DNA of 64,000 nucleotides from Dasypus novemcinctus (GCF_030445035.2 NC_080673.1:158778216-158842215); one strand, 5' to 3'; shown: positions 23,639 through 34,900, numbered from the stretch's first letter. Notes: generated from the letters alone by a model not told the origin. Translations and numbers: made by a program.

Positions 23639-24314
23639 TGTATTAGTAAGCCAAAGAACTGCTAATGAAAAATACCAGAAATTGGTGGTTTTTATAAATG
23701 GTATTTATTTGGGGTAGGAGCTTCAGTTACCAGGCCATAAAGCATAAGTTACTTTGCTCACCAAAGTCTTTCCTATTTTCACATGTTGGAGAAAGATGGC
23801 AGCTGACATCTGTGAGGGTTCAAGCTTCCTGAGTTCCTCTGGACTCAGCTTCTTTGTTTTCTCCACATGGTCAGCTATAGACTATGAGGTTCTCTACAAT
23901 TTACCTCTCTCCACAAGGTCAGCTCTAGACTCTCTGGTGAATGGCTCTCTCTGTCCCGGGTTTTCTGCCATATCTAAGGAGCCATTTCTATTCCTGTGTT
24001 CTTCTCCTAGCTCAGGTTCTCTCTTCCTGGGGCTTGCTTCTCTTTCTTCTGTGTGCTGATTTCTTGGGGCTCCAGATTAAGACTTCAGCATCAAACTCCA
24101 ACATCAAAACTCCAAAATCAGAAACCCTCAACTCTGTCCTTTGCCATGTCTTTTAACTGTGAGTCCCCACCCACCAAAGGGTGGAACTCAACACCCTAGT
24201 GATGTGACCCAATCAAAGCCCTAATCATAACTTAATCATGCCCAGGTATAGACCAGATTACAAACATAATCCAATACCTATTTTTGTAATTCATAACCAT
24301 ATTGAACTACTACA
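23639..24314 (-). repeat. 5' LTR of the 21.4-24.3 kb provirus
   Basis: It matches the 3' LTR throughout ('ggtatttatttggggtagg', 'tcttggggctccag', 'tcataaccatatt') but carries about 60 extra bases near 23880-23930. There 'tctctacaatttacctctctccac' (in part) looks like a local duplication of the 'tctccacatggtcagct' segment. The two LTRs are therefore not identical copies any more. Confidence 0.78.
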
Positions 24315-24544
24315 GGAGCCAAGAGTAGAGCAAACAGAAAATCAATGGTTTTTTAAATTTTTATAAAATCACTGAGATTGTAGGTCAAACCACCACCCCA
24401 ATATCTGGATGTACAGGTGAATCCAGGGAGTCACAGGTGAAACTTGCTTACCTTGAACAAAAGCTGCTGGAGCCATAAACAAGTTGTAATACTCAAATGG
24501 TAATTTGGAGAATTATGGAGGCTGCAATCCAGTTCCTGAAGGGC

Positions 24545-25100
24545 ATGGGTCAGGGTGGCTGCAAGACCAAAGGACAAACTTGGCACATAATCAGACATGA
24601 GCTTTATTTATTGGGACGTACAAACAGGAGAGGGTCTTCGGCGGCAGCAGACTGAAGAATGAAAGTAGTTCTCTGCAAAGAGGAGATAAAATGAAGGGTA
24701 ATATATAGGGTGTCAGAACAAAGGCATTTCATAAGGAGTTTTTGCTGTGGTCACATAAAGCACATAAATAGGTGGTGATGTTACTGTAGGAAGAAATTGT
24801 ACAGCCTGGAGAAAATTGCCGTATATGATATCATCTGTACATTGTTCTCCCGTGATGAGGTTTGTTACATTTTAACTTGTGTCCTGGGGCATGCAGGTGG
24901 CTGTGTACTGTGGGTTGAGTTTTCCTTAGGGAGGGAGAAACAGGGTTTGGGATGCACTGGACCACGACAAGGTTGCAATCTTATGGAAACCCCCACATTT
25001 TCATTGGTATTATCTTCAGGAAACAAACTAGGTTATCAGATTGAAAAACCAAGAAATATTCCTTCCTAGTTCTGTCATGGGGAGAAGACATTGTGAACAC
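24545..25100 (-). mobile_element. Possible solo LTR, antisense
   Basis: Minus strand shows TATATA (about 24700-24707) and AATAAA (reverse complement at 24603-24608) about 100 bases apart, the U3/R arrangement of an LTR. The sequence is unrelated to the other LTRs here. Ends are not fixed by a target duplication. Confidence 0.38.
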
Positions 25101-25251
25101 ACCAAAGCATGCTATATAACAAAGCCTCACTCTGCAGAGAAAAAGAATATGAAAACCTTATCCGTTTTGGAGTAAGGACATTTCTCCCATTCTATCTCCC
25201 TCTAGCTTTCCTGCAGCATCCAAGGGTGAGAGGGTATGTAAAAATGGTAAG

Positions 25252-25690
25252 GGGGAAGCAGACTTGGCCCAATGGATAGGGCGTCCACCTACCACATGGG
25301 AGGTCTGCGGTTTAAACCTGGGGCCTCCTTGACCCGTGTAGAGCTGGCCTATGCGCAGTGCTGATGCCCATAAGGAGTGCTGTGCCACTCAGGGGTGTCC
25401 CCTGCATAGGGGAGCCGCACGCTCAAGGAGTGCACCTTGTAAGGAGAGCCACCCAGGGCAAAAGAAAGTGCAGCCTACCCAGGAATGGCACCACACACAC
25501 GGAGAGCTGACACGGCAAGATGATGCAACAAAAAGAAACACAGACTCCGGTGCAGCTGATAAGAATGGAAGTGGTCACAGGAAAACACACAGCGAATGGA
25601 CACAGAGAGCAGACAACTGGGGGGGGGGGGGGGTAGGGAATAAATTTTTTAAAAATTAAAAAAAAAAAAGGAAGTGAATTTAAAAAAAAA
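25252..25690 (+). repeat. DAS SINE (full length), sense
   Basis: The tRNA-like head carries an RNA polymerase III A box TGGCCCAATGG (about 25267) and B box GGTTTAAACC (about 25310). The GC-rich body follows, then a run of 14-15 G (25619-25633) and an A-rich tail. Probable target duplications are aaaatggtaag (25241-25251) and a similar aaaaaggtaag after the tail (about 25684-25694). This copy is the best reference for the family in the window. Confidence 0.95.
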
Positions 25691-25694
25691 GGTA

Positions 25695-26100
25695 AGAAAC
25701 ACTGCGAATGGCACACTCCAAAGGCAGAGGAATACTAAAAGACTGAGATTTAATCAGAAAATTACACAATGCTTCCCCTAAACAGTCCCACACCGTACAG
25801 GGTTTCAGTGTTATAACAATGAATTACAGCTCAACAGCTGCACAATGCCGACACTCTCTGAAGAGATTATTTAGGCAAGAAAAAACAGGCATTACAGGAA
25901 TCTGAAGCTTCTTTTACCCATGACTAGAACAAACATTGAACACACCCCAATTCCTAGTCAAATTAATATGAAGGCCCATTCATCTCACTTCCTATTATCT
26001 AATACAACATGCTTTCAACAATAACAACCACCCAAAATTACAATGCATGCAAAAGACCAAACAGCAAAAATAAGAACAAAAACCGGTCTTAAGTGTCACT
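25695..26100. other. Sequence without a recognised repeat
   Basis: It lies between the SINE tail and the NAT pseudogene. No element ends are visible. Whether its last part is flanking DNA or distant NAT 5' sequence cannot be decided by eye. Confidence 0.45.
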
Positions 26101-26143
26101 CTGCCTGGATCCTGGTTTCAGACCCTCGATAAGCTGGGAAATC

Positions 26144-26999
26144 ATGGATATTGAAGCATATATTGAAAGAATTGGTTATAAAAACTCGAGAAAGAAATTG
26201 GATTTGGAAATATTAACTGACAGCCTTCAGTACCAGATCTGAGCCATTCCCTTTGAGAATCTTAACACCCATTGTAGAGAAGCCATGATGTAGGACTTAG
26301 AGGCCATTAATAACCAAGTTGTGAGGAAGAAGCGAAGTGTGTGGTGTCTTCAGGCCAATCATCTTTTGTACTTGGCTCTGATCACAAAGGATTTTGAGAC
26401 CACAATTTTGGGAAGATATGTTTACAACACTCAAACTGGTAAATATAGCAGCAGAATAATATACCTCCTACTGCAGGTGATCACCAGTGGCAGAAACTAT
26501 GTCGTGGATGTCAGGTTTGGCTGATCTTACCAGATGTGGCAACCTCTGGATCATATTTCTGAGAAAAATCAATGTCAGGTGCCTTGCATCTCCCACTTGA
26601 AACATGAGGGGGAATTTTGGTACCTGAATCAAATTTTATACCTAGAAAAAAAAAAATACCAAAAATCTACTCCTTTACTGTTGAGCCTTGAACAACTGAA
26701 GATTTGGAGTTGAGAGTACATTTTTTTCAGACGTCTGGAGCATCTGTGTTTACAAACAAATCCTTTTGTTGCTTGCAGACATCAGAAGGAATTCACTGTT
26801 CAGTGGGCTTCACCCTTACCTCTGAAAGTTTCAGTTAAAAGGAAAATAAGAATCTGGTAGAGTTTAAGATATTAAATGAGGAAGAAATAGAAGAGTTGCT
26901 GAGGAGTCTCATTAGTATTTATTTGGAGAGAAAGCTTGCCCCAAACATGGTGACTGAGTTTTGTTTTTACCATTTAGGGTAAGGAGCAAAAAATTGTCT
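26144..26999 (+). pseudogene. NAT: Arylamine N-acetyltransferase (NAT1-like) pseudogene
   Basis: NAT enzymes move acetyl from acetyl-CoA to arylamine and hydrazine drugs in the cytosol, using a Cys-His-Asp triad. From ATG 26144 the first codons read [15 protein letters not shown], the family N-terminus, and the frame aligns without a gap through codon 132. The active Cys68 (26345-26347, in WCLQ) and Asp122 are kept. His107 is replaced by Tyr. In-frame stops occur at codons 33 (26240), 50 (26291) and 127 (26522). Codons 33 and 127 are TGA where NAT1 has Arg, as expected from CpG decay. Phe125 and Tyr129 around the last stop are NAT1-type rather than NAT2-type. Later the frame is broken by an A run (26645-26656) and indels. 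The end 'ttt acc att tag' (26969-26977) matches the NAT1 C-terminus. It is about 834 bases against 873 for a functional gene. The L1 at 27.0 kb cuts off its 3' UTR. Confidence 0.93.
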
Positions 27000-28682
27000 T
27001 CAGTTTAGAAATAAACTCTCACATTTATGGCCAGTTGATTTTTCACCAGGTTGCCAAATCCACTCAATTGCAGAAGAATAGTCTCCTCAAACAAAGGTCG
27101 TGGGAAAATTGGATATCCATATACAAAAAAGTGAAGGAGGATCCCTATCTCATGCCATATTTTAAAATCGACTAAAAATGTATCAAAGACATAAATACAA
27201 GAATCAGGACTATGAAATTCCTAGAAGAAAAAGTAAGGAAGCATTTTCAGGATCTTGTGTTATGCAATGGTTTCTTAGACTCTATATTCAAAACTCAAGC
27301 AACAAAAGAAAAACTAGATAAATAGGACCTCGTCAAAATTAAAAACTTTTGTGCATCAAAGGACTTTATCATAAAAATGAAAAGACAACATCAATGGGAG
27401 AAAATGTTTGGAAACCACATATCTGATAAGAATTTAATATCCAGAATGTATAAATTCTACAACTCAACAATAAGAAGACAAACCAAGTAAAAATGGGCAA
27501 AAGACTTGAATGGACATTTTGCCAAAGAGGATACAAAAATGGCTAAAAAGCACATGAAAAGAAGTTCAACATCATTAGCTTTTAGGGAAATGCAAATAAA
27601 AGCACAGTGAGATACCATTTCACACCCACTAGAATGGCTACTAATAAAAAATTAGAATATTACAAGTGTTGGAAAGGATACAAAGAAATAGGAACACTCA
27701 TTCATTGCAGGTGGGAATGTAAAATGGTGCAGCCACTTTTGAAGCTGCTTTGGCAGTTACTCATAAAGCTAACTATTGAATTCCTATATGACCCAGAAAT
27801 CCCTCTACTTAGTATATACCCAAAAGAATTGGAAGCAGGGACTCAAACAGATATTTGTACACTGATGGTCACAGTGGCTTTATTCACAGTTGCCAAAAGA
27901 TAGGACCAACCCAAGTGTCCAATCACTGTCGAATGGATAAACAAAATGTGTTATATACATACAATGGAATATCATTCAGCACTAAAAAGTAATGAACTCC
28001 TGATGCGTGCGACAACATGGATGAACCTTAAGAACATTATGCTTAGTGAAATAAGCCAGACACAAAAGGACAAATATTTTATGATCCAAATGATATGAAA
28101 TATTAGAATACGCAAACTCATAGAATCTAGAATACAAGTTACCAGCGACTGGGTTGGGAGTAGGGATGGGAAGTTAATGTTTAATTTGTACAGAATTTCT
28201 ATTTGAGTTGATTATAAAGTTTTGAAAATGGATGGTGGTGATCCATTACACAAGCATGTGAGTGTAATTAACAGCACTGAATTGTATGTGTGAATGTGGT
28301 TAAAAGGAGAAACTTTAGGATGTTTATAGTTTACTAGAATAAAAATTTAAAAATGAAACCTAGGACTGCAGAACACAGTGAACCCTGTTGTAAATGATAA
28401 ATTATAGCTAATAGTAAAATTATAAAAATGTTCTTTCATTATAGCAAATGTACCACACTAATGCAAGGTATTAATAATAAGGTGGTATATGGGGAAAATA
28501 CCCCTTAATTTAAACTGTGAACTATAGTTAGGAATACAATTATAATGGTCTTTTATCTATTATAACAAAGGTATCACACTAATGCAAAGTGTGAATTATT
28601 GGGGGTAGGAAGTGGGAATGTGAATGCTGTATTTTATAACATGATTTTTCTGTAAACCTACAATTTCTGTAATTAAAAATTA
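27000..28682 (+). mobile_element. L1 3' part (ORF2 C-terminus and 3' UTR), sense
   Basis: The order of landmarks is that of mammalian L1: the ORF2 C-terminal region including 'gataccatttcacaccc' (27611-27627) and 'cattcattgcaggtggg' (27700-27716), then 'atggaatatcattcagc' (27963-27979), then an AT-rich 3' UTR. Within the UTR a segment near 28385-28490 recurs at about 28515-28610 ('caaatgtaccacactaatgcaagg' in part), a tandem internal duplication. ORF2 is broken; the longest remaining frame is 98 codons (27607-27903). The element is 5' truncated exactly where the NAT pseudogene 3' UTR stops. Confidence 0.85.
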
Positions 28683-29002
28683 AGGAGCAGATGTGGCTCA
28701 AGCAGTTGAGTGCTGTCTCCCACATAGGAGGTCCTGGGTTTGGTTCCTGGTGCCTCCTAAAGAAGACAAACAAACAATCAACAGGTATTGCACAAAAACA
28801 ACAAACAGACAATGAGAAAACAAAGAGCAGATATAGAGAAAAAACAATGATCTGACAATAAGCAGAAAACAATGAGCAAGACAATGAACAAAAACAAATG
28901 AGCAGGGAGCAAATGTGGCTCAAGCAGTTGAGTGCCTATATCCTACATCAGAGGTCCCAGGTTTGGTTCTCAATGCCTCCTAAAATTAAAAAAAAAAAAA
29001 GT
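28683..29002 (+). repeat. Two tandem tRNA-type SINE monomers
   Basis: Heads at 28683 ('gagcagatgtggctcaagc') and 28912 ('gagcaaatgtggctcaagc') are near copies, each with an A-box-like TGGCTCAAGCAG and a B-box-like ggtttggttc. The first carries a body of repeated 'caatgagc/aga' words, the second a direct A tail. The pair follows straight on the L1 3' end at 28682, so it probably inserted into, or next to, that L1's A tail. These are short xenarthran SINEs related to DAS. Confidence 0.8.
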
Positions 29003-29099
29003 CAAGTGAAAAAATAGTCTTAAGAAACAAAGCAATCATCAAAAATATACCAGATACGACAAAGATGATGGATATTAGGCCATAATTTTAAAATAACTA

Positions 29100-29765
29100 T
29101 GATTAATATGATAAGGGTTCTCATGGCAAAAGTAGACATCATGTAAGAACACATAGGTATAACATAAACACAGATTTGGAAATGCTAGGAAACAATCAAA
29201 AAGAAATACTTCAAATTTTTAAAAAAGTGTAAGAGTACCTTTGATGGGTTTATCAATGGGCTGGATAAGACTGAGGAAAAAAATCAGTGAGCTTGAGGAA
29301 TCATGAGAAATTTCCCAAAATGAAAGGCAAAGAGAATAAAGAATGGAAAAACAAACAGAACAGAACATCTGATAACTGTAAGGCCATTTAAAAATAAATA
29401 ACAAATACATAATTAGAATATCAGAAAGAGAAGAAAAATACAGAACACAAGAAATATTTGAAGTAATAGTGACCAAAAAGTTTCCAAAATTAATGACAGA
29501 CATCAAATCTAAGATCCAAGAAGCTTATAGAATACTGAGGACAAAATACCAATACAAACAAAAAATCACAAAAACTACAACTAAGTATATCATATTCAAA
29601 ATATAGAAAACCAAAGAGAAATATCTCAAAAGAAGGCAAGAGGACGATTGGAAACAGCTTATCTGTACAAGAACAAGTTAAAGAATTACAACAGGCTGCT
29701 TGTCAGAAATTAAGCAAGCAAAAAGAGAGTAAAGTAAAATACTTAAAGTGTTGAAAGAATAAAGA
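29100..29765 (+). mobile_element. Old L1/HAL1 ORF1-like region, sense
   Basis: The A-rich plus strand has the order of L1 ORF1 sequence: 'cagtgagcttgaggaatc' (29286-29303), 'ttgaagtaatagtgacc' (29458-29474), 'ccaagaagcttatagaat' (29517-29534) and 'acttaaagtgttgaaag' (29741-29757). No frame survives. It could be the ORF1 of an old L1 or a half-L1 (HAL1). Confidence 0.55.
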
Positions 29766-29814
29766 CCACTGTAATGTGTTGAATGCTTTCTCCCCTAAAA
29801 GAAATGTCCATGAG

Positions 29815-31100
29815 GAACATATGAATATAACCTTTTTTGAGATGAGGTCTCAAAAGGAAGAATCTGTTTTTGGGAACTGGGGGAAATACAGATATTCTTA
29901 TAAGGTATCAGAAATCTTAGCCAGGGAGTGGATATGGCTCAAGTGGTTGTGCCTGCCTCCCACAGGGGAAGTCTAAGGTTCTGTTCTGGTGCCTCCTGAA
30001 AAAACAAAAACAAACAAGAAAAAAAAAAACAGAAAAAAAAACAAAACAAAACAAACCAGGGAAGCTGATGTGGCTCAGTGGTTGAGTGTAGGCTTCTCAC
30101 ATACGAGGTCCCAGGTTCACTTCCCTGTTCCAAGTACCTCAAAAAACAAAACAAAACAAAACAAAACAAACCACCAACAACAAAAAACATAGCCAAATTG
30201 TATTTGTATTCTGCTGTTGAGTACAAAGCAGAACTTGTAACTGACAAACTCAGATATTTGGCTGAGGATATTTCCAAGCAAAGTGTTGAAGGTGCAGGCT
30301 ATTTTTTCCTTGCATCTTATAGTAAAATATGAGAGGAAATGTTGCATTGAGGAAGAACCTGTTAAACAAAATGGGATCAGCACTTCATGATTTGAGAGGT
30401 TCTCTGCCTATCCAGATTGCAAAGGATGCTGAAATTCACTCTTGGAAAAGACTGTTCTTGAAGACAGACATAAAGTTATGGCTGCACAACTTACACCGAA
30501 AAGATTAGGTACATGATTCATGAATCCACACAACTATCTCAGCAGAAACCAGAAATAAAGCTGGGGTTGTCCAGGAAGGATCTGTATATGATCCTCTTGT
30601 CTAATGACATGGATCCCCATGATATATATGGGTGATCCACAAATTTTCTTTCTTTCATTTAAAAAAAAAATTAGAGCAGTTGTAGGCTTACAGAAAAATC
30701 ATGCAGAAATTACAAAATACATCACCACCCCACCCCCTTACACACTAACTTTTTTGACAAGGTTTTTTCAGGAGAAACACTCCCAGTTTGGACTGAAGAG
30801 ACCAGAGATGGGTTGAAGTGGAAGAGGGCTGTCAAACACACAATTTTACAAACAGGAAGTGGGCTGATAGAGCAAATCAGTCACAAACATGCACTATCCT
30901 TTAAGAAAAGGGAAAAATGACTCAGATGCCAAGGCCAACAGAGCTACTGTGGACCCAGATGTTAGAACCAAGAGCCACAGCAGGTTAGTCCCAAGCCTTG
31001 GAACCTAATGGAATTTGCTCTGATGAATTTAGAACTTGCTATAGACTGGTGACAATATGTTCTCTCTTGGAATGGGACTGCCTCACCATTGCATTTTGGA
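29815..31100 (+). mobile_element. MaLR internal region, sense, split by SINEs
   Basis: The flanks of the SINE pair join as continuous MaLR-type internal text: 'ggtctcaaaaggaagaatc' (29845-29863) before, and 'ttccaagcaaagtgttgaagg' (in part, 30270-30289) and 'tatagtaaaatatgagagg' (30318-30336) after. No LTR is preserved at either side. The 3' boundary is approximate. Confidence 0.6.
29924..30189 (+). repeat. Second pair of tandem tRNA-type SINE monomers
   Basis: Heads at 29924 ('gggagtggatatggctcaag') and 30058 ('gggaagctgatgtggctcag') are each followed by A-rich linkers of (CAAAA)n type. Around the whole block, aatcttagcca (29913-29923) and aaacatagcca (30185-30195) match at 9 of 11 bases, so the two monomers may have arrived as one dimeric insertion. 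The host is MaLR internal sequence. Confidence 0.78.
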
Positions 31101-31429
31101 AGGAGAAAACTTGTTTTCTATTTTCACAGGTTCACAGAAAGAAAATACTTTTGCCCTAGATTATTTAAAAGATGGAATTTGGAGCTTCAAAATTTTTTCT
31201 AATAAGACTAACTTTATTCAATACTGCAGTAAATGTTTTGATTATAAGTGTCTGGCAGTATAAAACATATAAAACAAATTTGTAGATTTCTAATATATTA
31301 CTATAAAGTGCATGGCTACATTTAGCAAAGAAGAAAAGGACCGTTATGCTCTTCCTAGGAATAAAATGATGGTATTTCAAATGGCCATAATTGCAGAGGC
31401 ACCACTTAATCTGGAAAGGTAAATAGGGT

Positions 31430-31612
31430 GTGAAAAGGGGGAGAGAAGGAGGGAGTGAGGAAAAACAAGAGGAAGAAAGAGGAAAAGGAAGAGGAAGATG
31501 AAGGGTAGGATAATGAAGAATTAGAAGGAGGGAATGGAGGTATGAAGGAGGGAAGGAAAGAAAGAAGGAAGGGAGGGAGCAAATGAAGAAGGAAGGAAGA
31601 GAAAAGGGAGAA
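31430..31612 (+). repeat. Polypurine (GA-rich) low-complexity tract
   Basis: Nearly 180 bases are almost pure purine on the plus strand, made of irregular gga/aag words. The only long frames (31406-31651, minus) are translations of this tract into Ser/Pro/Phe-rich text. It may form triplex or other unusual DNA structures. No gene is implied. Confidence 0.85.
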
Positions 31613-31919
31613 ACTTATTTTATGCTTTTCTAAGTCTAAACAAAATGCCAAGTTCTTAACGTTTATACTTCTGTAAGGATAGCACTAATGCCAAGTCTTT
31701 CTGTTAAAGGCTTGAAAATAAATCTATCAATTTCTTGCTATCTGAATGGTGACCCATATAACACTATTTTGTGTACAATCACTTTTGACTTTTTCACATC
31801 TGTTTGGGATTTGTTTTACCTGAATTTTTCCATTTTCACAAAAGAAAGGAGAATTTTTCAGATATTTATGAGATCTTTACAGAGACTTTTATCTTCTCAC
31901 TTCCTAGGTAAATTCACCA

Positions 31920-34900
31920 AAACATAAACCCACATACAGACTTTTTCCCCAGATACCATCCTATTATTAACACCTGACATTGGTAAAGAAATGTGTTACA
32001 ATCATTGATAGCACATTTTCATCACTGAAGTTTTATAGTCCATGGTTTAACTTGAGGTTTACTGTGTGCTGTAGTTCCATAAATTTTCTATATATGTCAC
32101 CATATGTACATTCTAACATTTCCCCATTTTAATCACATTCACACACACATATGTATTTCAGTGCTTTTAATTATGTTCACAATGTTGTACTATGATCACC
32201 ACAATCCAATACCAAGACATTTCCTTCATTCTAAATAGGAACCTTGTACATTTTAAGCCTGAACTTCCCATTCTCATGTGGGTTGAGCCCTGAGTCTTAG
32301 CAAAGTTGCAGCCAACACTCCAGGTCATTGGACTTGCCCAGGACAACTAACTAAATGATGATGGACAACCCACGTCCCATTTTTAGGGCATTGGAATTGT
32401 TCTGCATGATTTTGCAATGACAGATACAGGTCATTATACATTTTGTCAAAACCTATAAAATCATGCAGTGCAGAGTATAAACCATAATGTAAACTATACA
32501 CCATGGTTAGCAGCAATGCTTCAATATTTGTTCATCAATTGTAACAAATGCACCACACTCACGTAAGATGTTATTAATAGAGGAAAATGTGAGAGGGTGA
32601 GAAGATGGGTATATGGAAATCCCCTATATTTCCTAAGTAAATTTTCTACAATATAAAACTTATTTGAAAATAAAGTTCAAGAAAACACTTTCCAATCCCT
32701 ACTCTCACCTTACTCCCTGCTAATCTGTATTCTAGATTCTGACTCCATGAGTTTGCTTATTCTAAATATTTCATACAATATTTTTCCTTTTGGGTCTGAC
32801 TTATTTCATTTGACAATTTCAGGGATCATCCATGTTGTCGCATGCATTAGAACTTCTTTCCTTTTTAAAGCTAAATGATATTCCAATGTATATATATATC
32901 ACATTTTATTCATTCATCAGTTGATAAACACTTGGATTGGCAAATGTGAATAATGTTGCTATGAGCAACAGTGTGAAAATATCTATTCAAGTCTCTGCTT
33001 TCAATTATTTTGGGAATATACCTAGGAGTGTGATTTCTGGGTCATACGGAAATTCTTTACTTTGTGAGCAACTGTCAAACTGTCTTCCACAGTGGCTGCG
33101 GCATTTTACATTACCACCAATAGTGTATGGGAGTTCCTATTTCTCTGCATCTCTCCAGCATTTGTTTTCTGTTTTATTAGTAGCAAATTTCATAATGGGT
33201 GTGAAATGATATCGCATTGTGGTTTTGATTTTCATTTCCCTGATGGCTATTGATGTTGAGCATCTTTTCATGAGCTTTCTAGCCATTTGCATGTTGTCTT
33301 TGGAGAGATGGTTATTTAAGCTGTTTCTCCATTTTTTAATTGGATTGTTTGGTTTTTCATTAAAATTCTGGATATTAAATATTTACCAGATAAGTGGCTT
33401 ACATGTGTTTTTCCAATTATATAGGTTGTTATTTTCTAAGGCACAAAAGTTTTAAAATTTTAATAGAGTCTCATTTATTTACTCTTTTTTTGTGGCTTGT
33501 ACTTTGTCTAAGAAACCATTGCCTAATACAAGATCATCAAGATGTTTCCGTACATTTTCTTCCAGGAGACTGATCATCTTGGCTCATATTTATATTTTCA
33601 TTTCATTTTGAGTTGATTTTTGTATATGGGGTGAGGTAAATTTCCTCCTTTTTTTGCAAATGGATATTCTGTTTTCCCAGCACCATTTGTTGAAGAGACT
33701 ATTCTTTCCCAAATTAAGTGGTATTTGCTACCTGTAAAAAAATCAATTGGCCATAAATGTGAGAGTTGATTTCTGAGTTCTCAGTTCTATTCCATTGGTA
33801 TATATGTCTGTCCTTGTGCCAATACCATGCTATTTTTATTACTATGGCTTTGTAATATATTTTAAGATAGGAAAGTGTTTATTGAGTCCTCCAACTTCAT
33901 TCTTCTGTTTCAAGATGGTTTTAGGTATTTGGGGCCTCTTACCTTTCCATATAAATTTGATGATTGGCTTTTCCATTTTTGCAAAGAGAGTAATTGGAAT
34001 TTTCTTTGTGATTTGATTGAATCTATAAATTGAAGTGGGTAGGATTAACATCTTAACAATATTTAGTCTCCCAATCCATGAACACAGACTGTCCTCCCAT
34101 TTACTTAAGTGTTTTTTGATTCCTTTAGCATTGTTTTGTATTTAAGTCCTCTACATCCTTGGTTAGACTTATTCCTAGACATTTGATTCTTTTCATTGTT
34201 ATTGCAAATGGAGTTTTGCCTTCATTTACCCTTCTCATGGCTCATTGCTAAGTATAAAGAAACACTACTGATTTTTGGATGCTGATCTTTTACCCTGCCA
34301 TATTGCTGAATTCATTCATTAGCTTTAGGAGCTTTCTTTTGGATTTTTCAAGATTTTCTTTATATAGGATCTTGTCATCTGCAAATAGGGAATGTTTACT
34401 TTTTCTTTTCCAATTTGGATGGCTTTTATTTCCTTTTTTTTTTTTTGCCTGATTACTCTGTCTAAGAACTTCCAGCAAAATATTTAATAACAGTGGTGAC
34501 GGTGGGAATTATTGTCTTGTTCCTGATCTTAGAAGGGAAATTTTTAGTCTTTCACAATTAAGTAGGATGTTAGTTGTGGGCTTTTCATATATGCCCTTTA
34601 TCATGATGAGGAAGTTTTCTTCTATTCTTAGTATTGTAAATATTTTTATCAAGAAAGTGTGCTAGATTTTGTTAAATGCCTTTTCTGCATCAGTTGAAAT
34701 GATCATGGGGTTCTTTCTTCATTATGTTAATATAGTGTATTAGGTTAATTAATTTTCTTATGTTAAACCAACTTTGCATATCCTGAATAAATCCCACTTG
34801 ATCATGGTGTATAATTCTTTTAATGTACAGTTTGTTTTGGTTTGCTAGTGTTTTGCTGAGTATTTTTTTACTCTATATTCATAAACAGTTTTCTTTTTTT

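Larger units (their letters stand above)
21422..24314 (-). mobile_element. MaLR/ERVL-like provirus with repeat-bearing internal region, antisense
   Basis: Two LTRs of one family (21422-22034 and 23639-24314) lie in the same orientation around 1.6 kb of internal sequence. On the minus strand the internal region starts at 23638 with 'tttggtaccaggagtggg', a tRNA-Leu-type primer-binding site, and ends with a purine-rich tract (reverse complement of 22036-22051) just before the 3' LTR. This is correct retroviral order. No gag, pol or env similarity is visible. In their place is a 60-bp tandem repeat (see 22466-22825). A third LTR of this family stands alone at 44.06 kb. It sits at the end of the L2 at 21.4 kb and interrupts or abuts it. 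Confidence 0.75.

Noticed and set aside
21562..24156. Plus-strand frames resembling signal peptides and Leu/Ser-rich proteins
   Set aside because: They occur at equivalent places in both LTRs of one provirus and read antisense to it.
25260..25330. tRNA gene candidate with A and B boxes
   Set aside because: It is the head of a SINE: the acceptor stem does not close and a SINE body plus A tail follow.
28683..30189. Regularly spaced repeats suggesting a CRISPR-like array
   Set aside because: Only four diverged units with unequal spacing, SINE heads and A-rich linkers, in a mammalian genome.
31406..31651. Ser/Pro-rich 81-residue frame
   Set aside because: It is a simple translation of the complementary strand of a polypurine tract.
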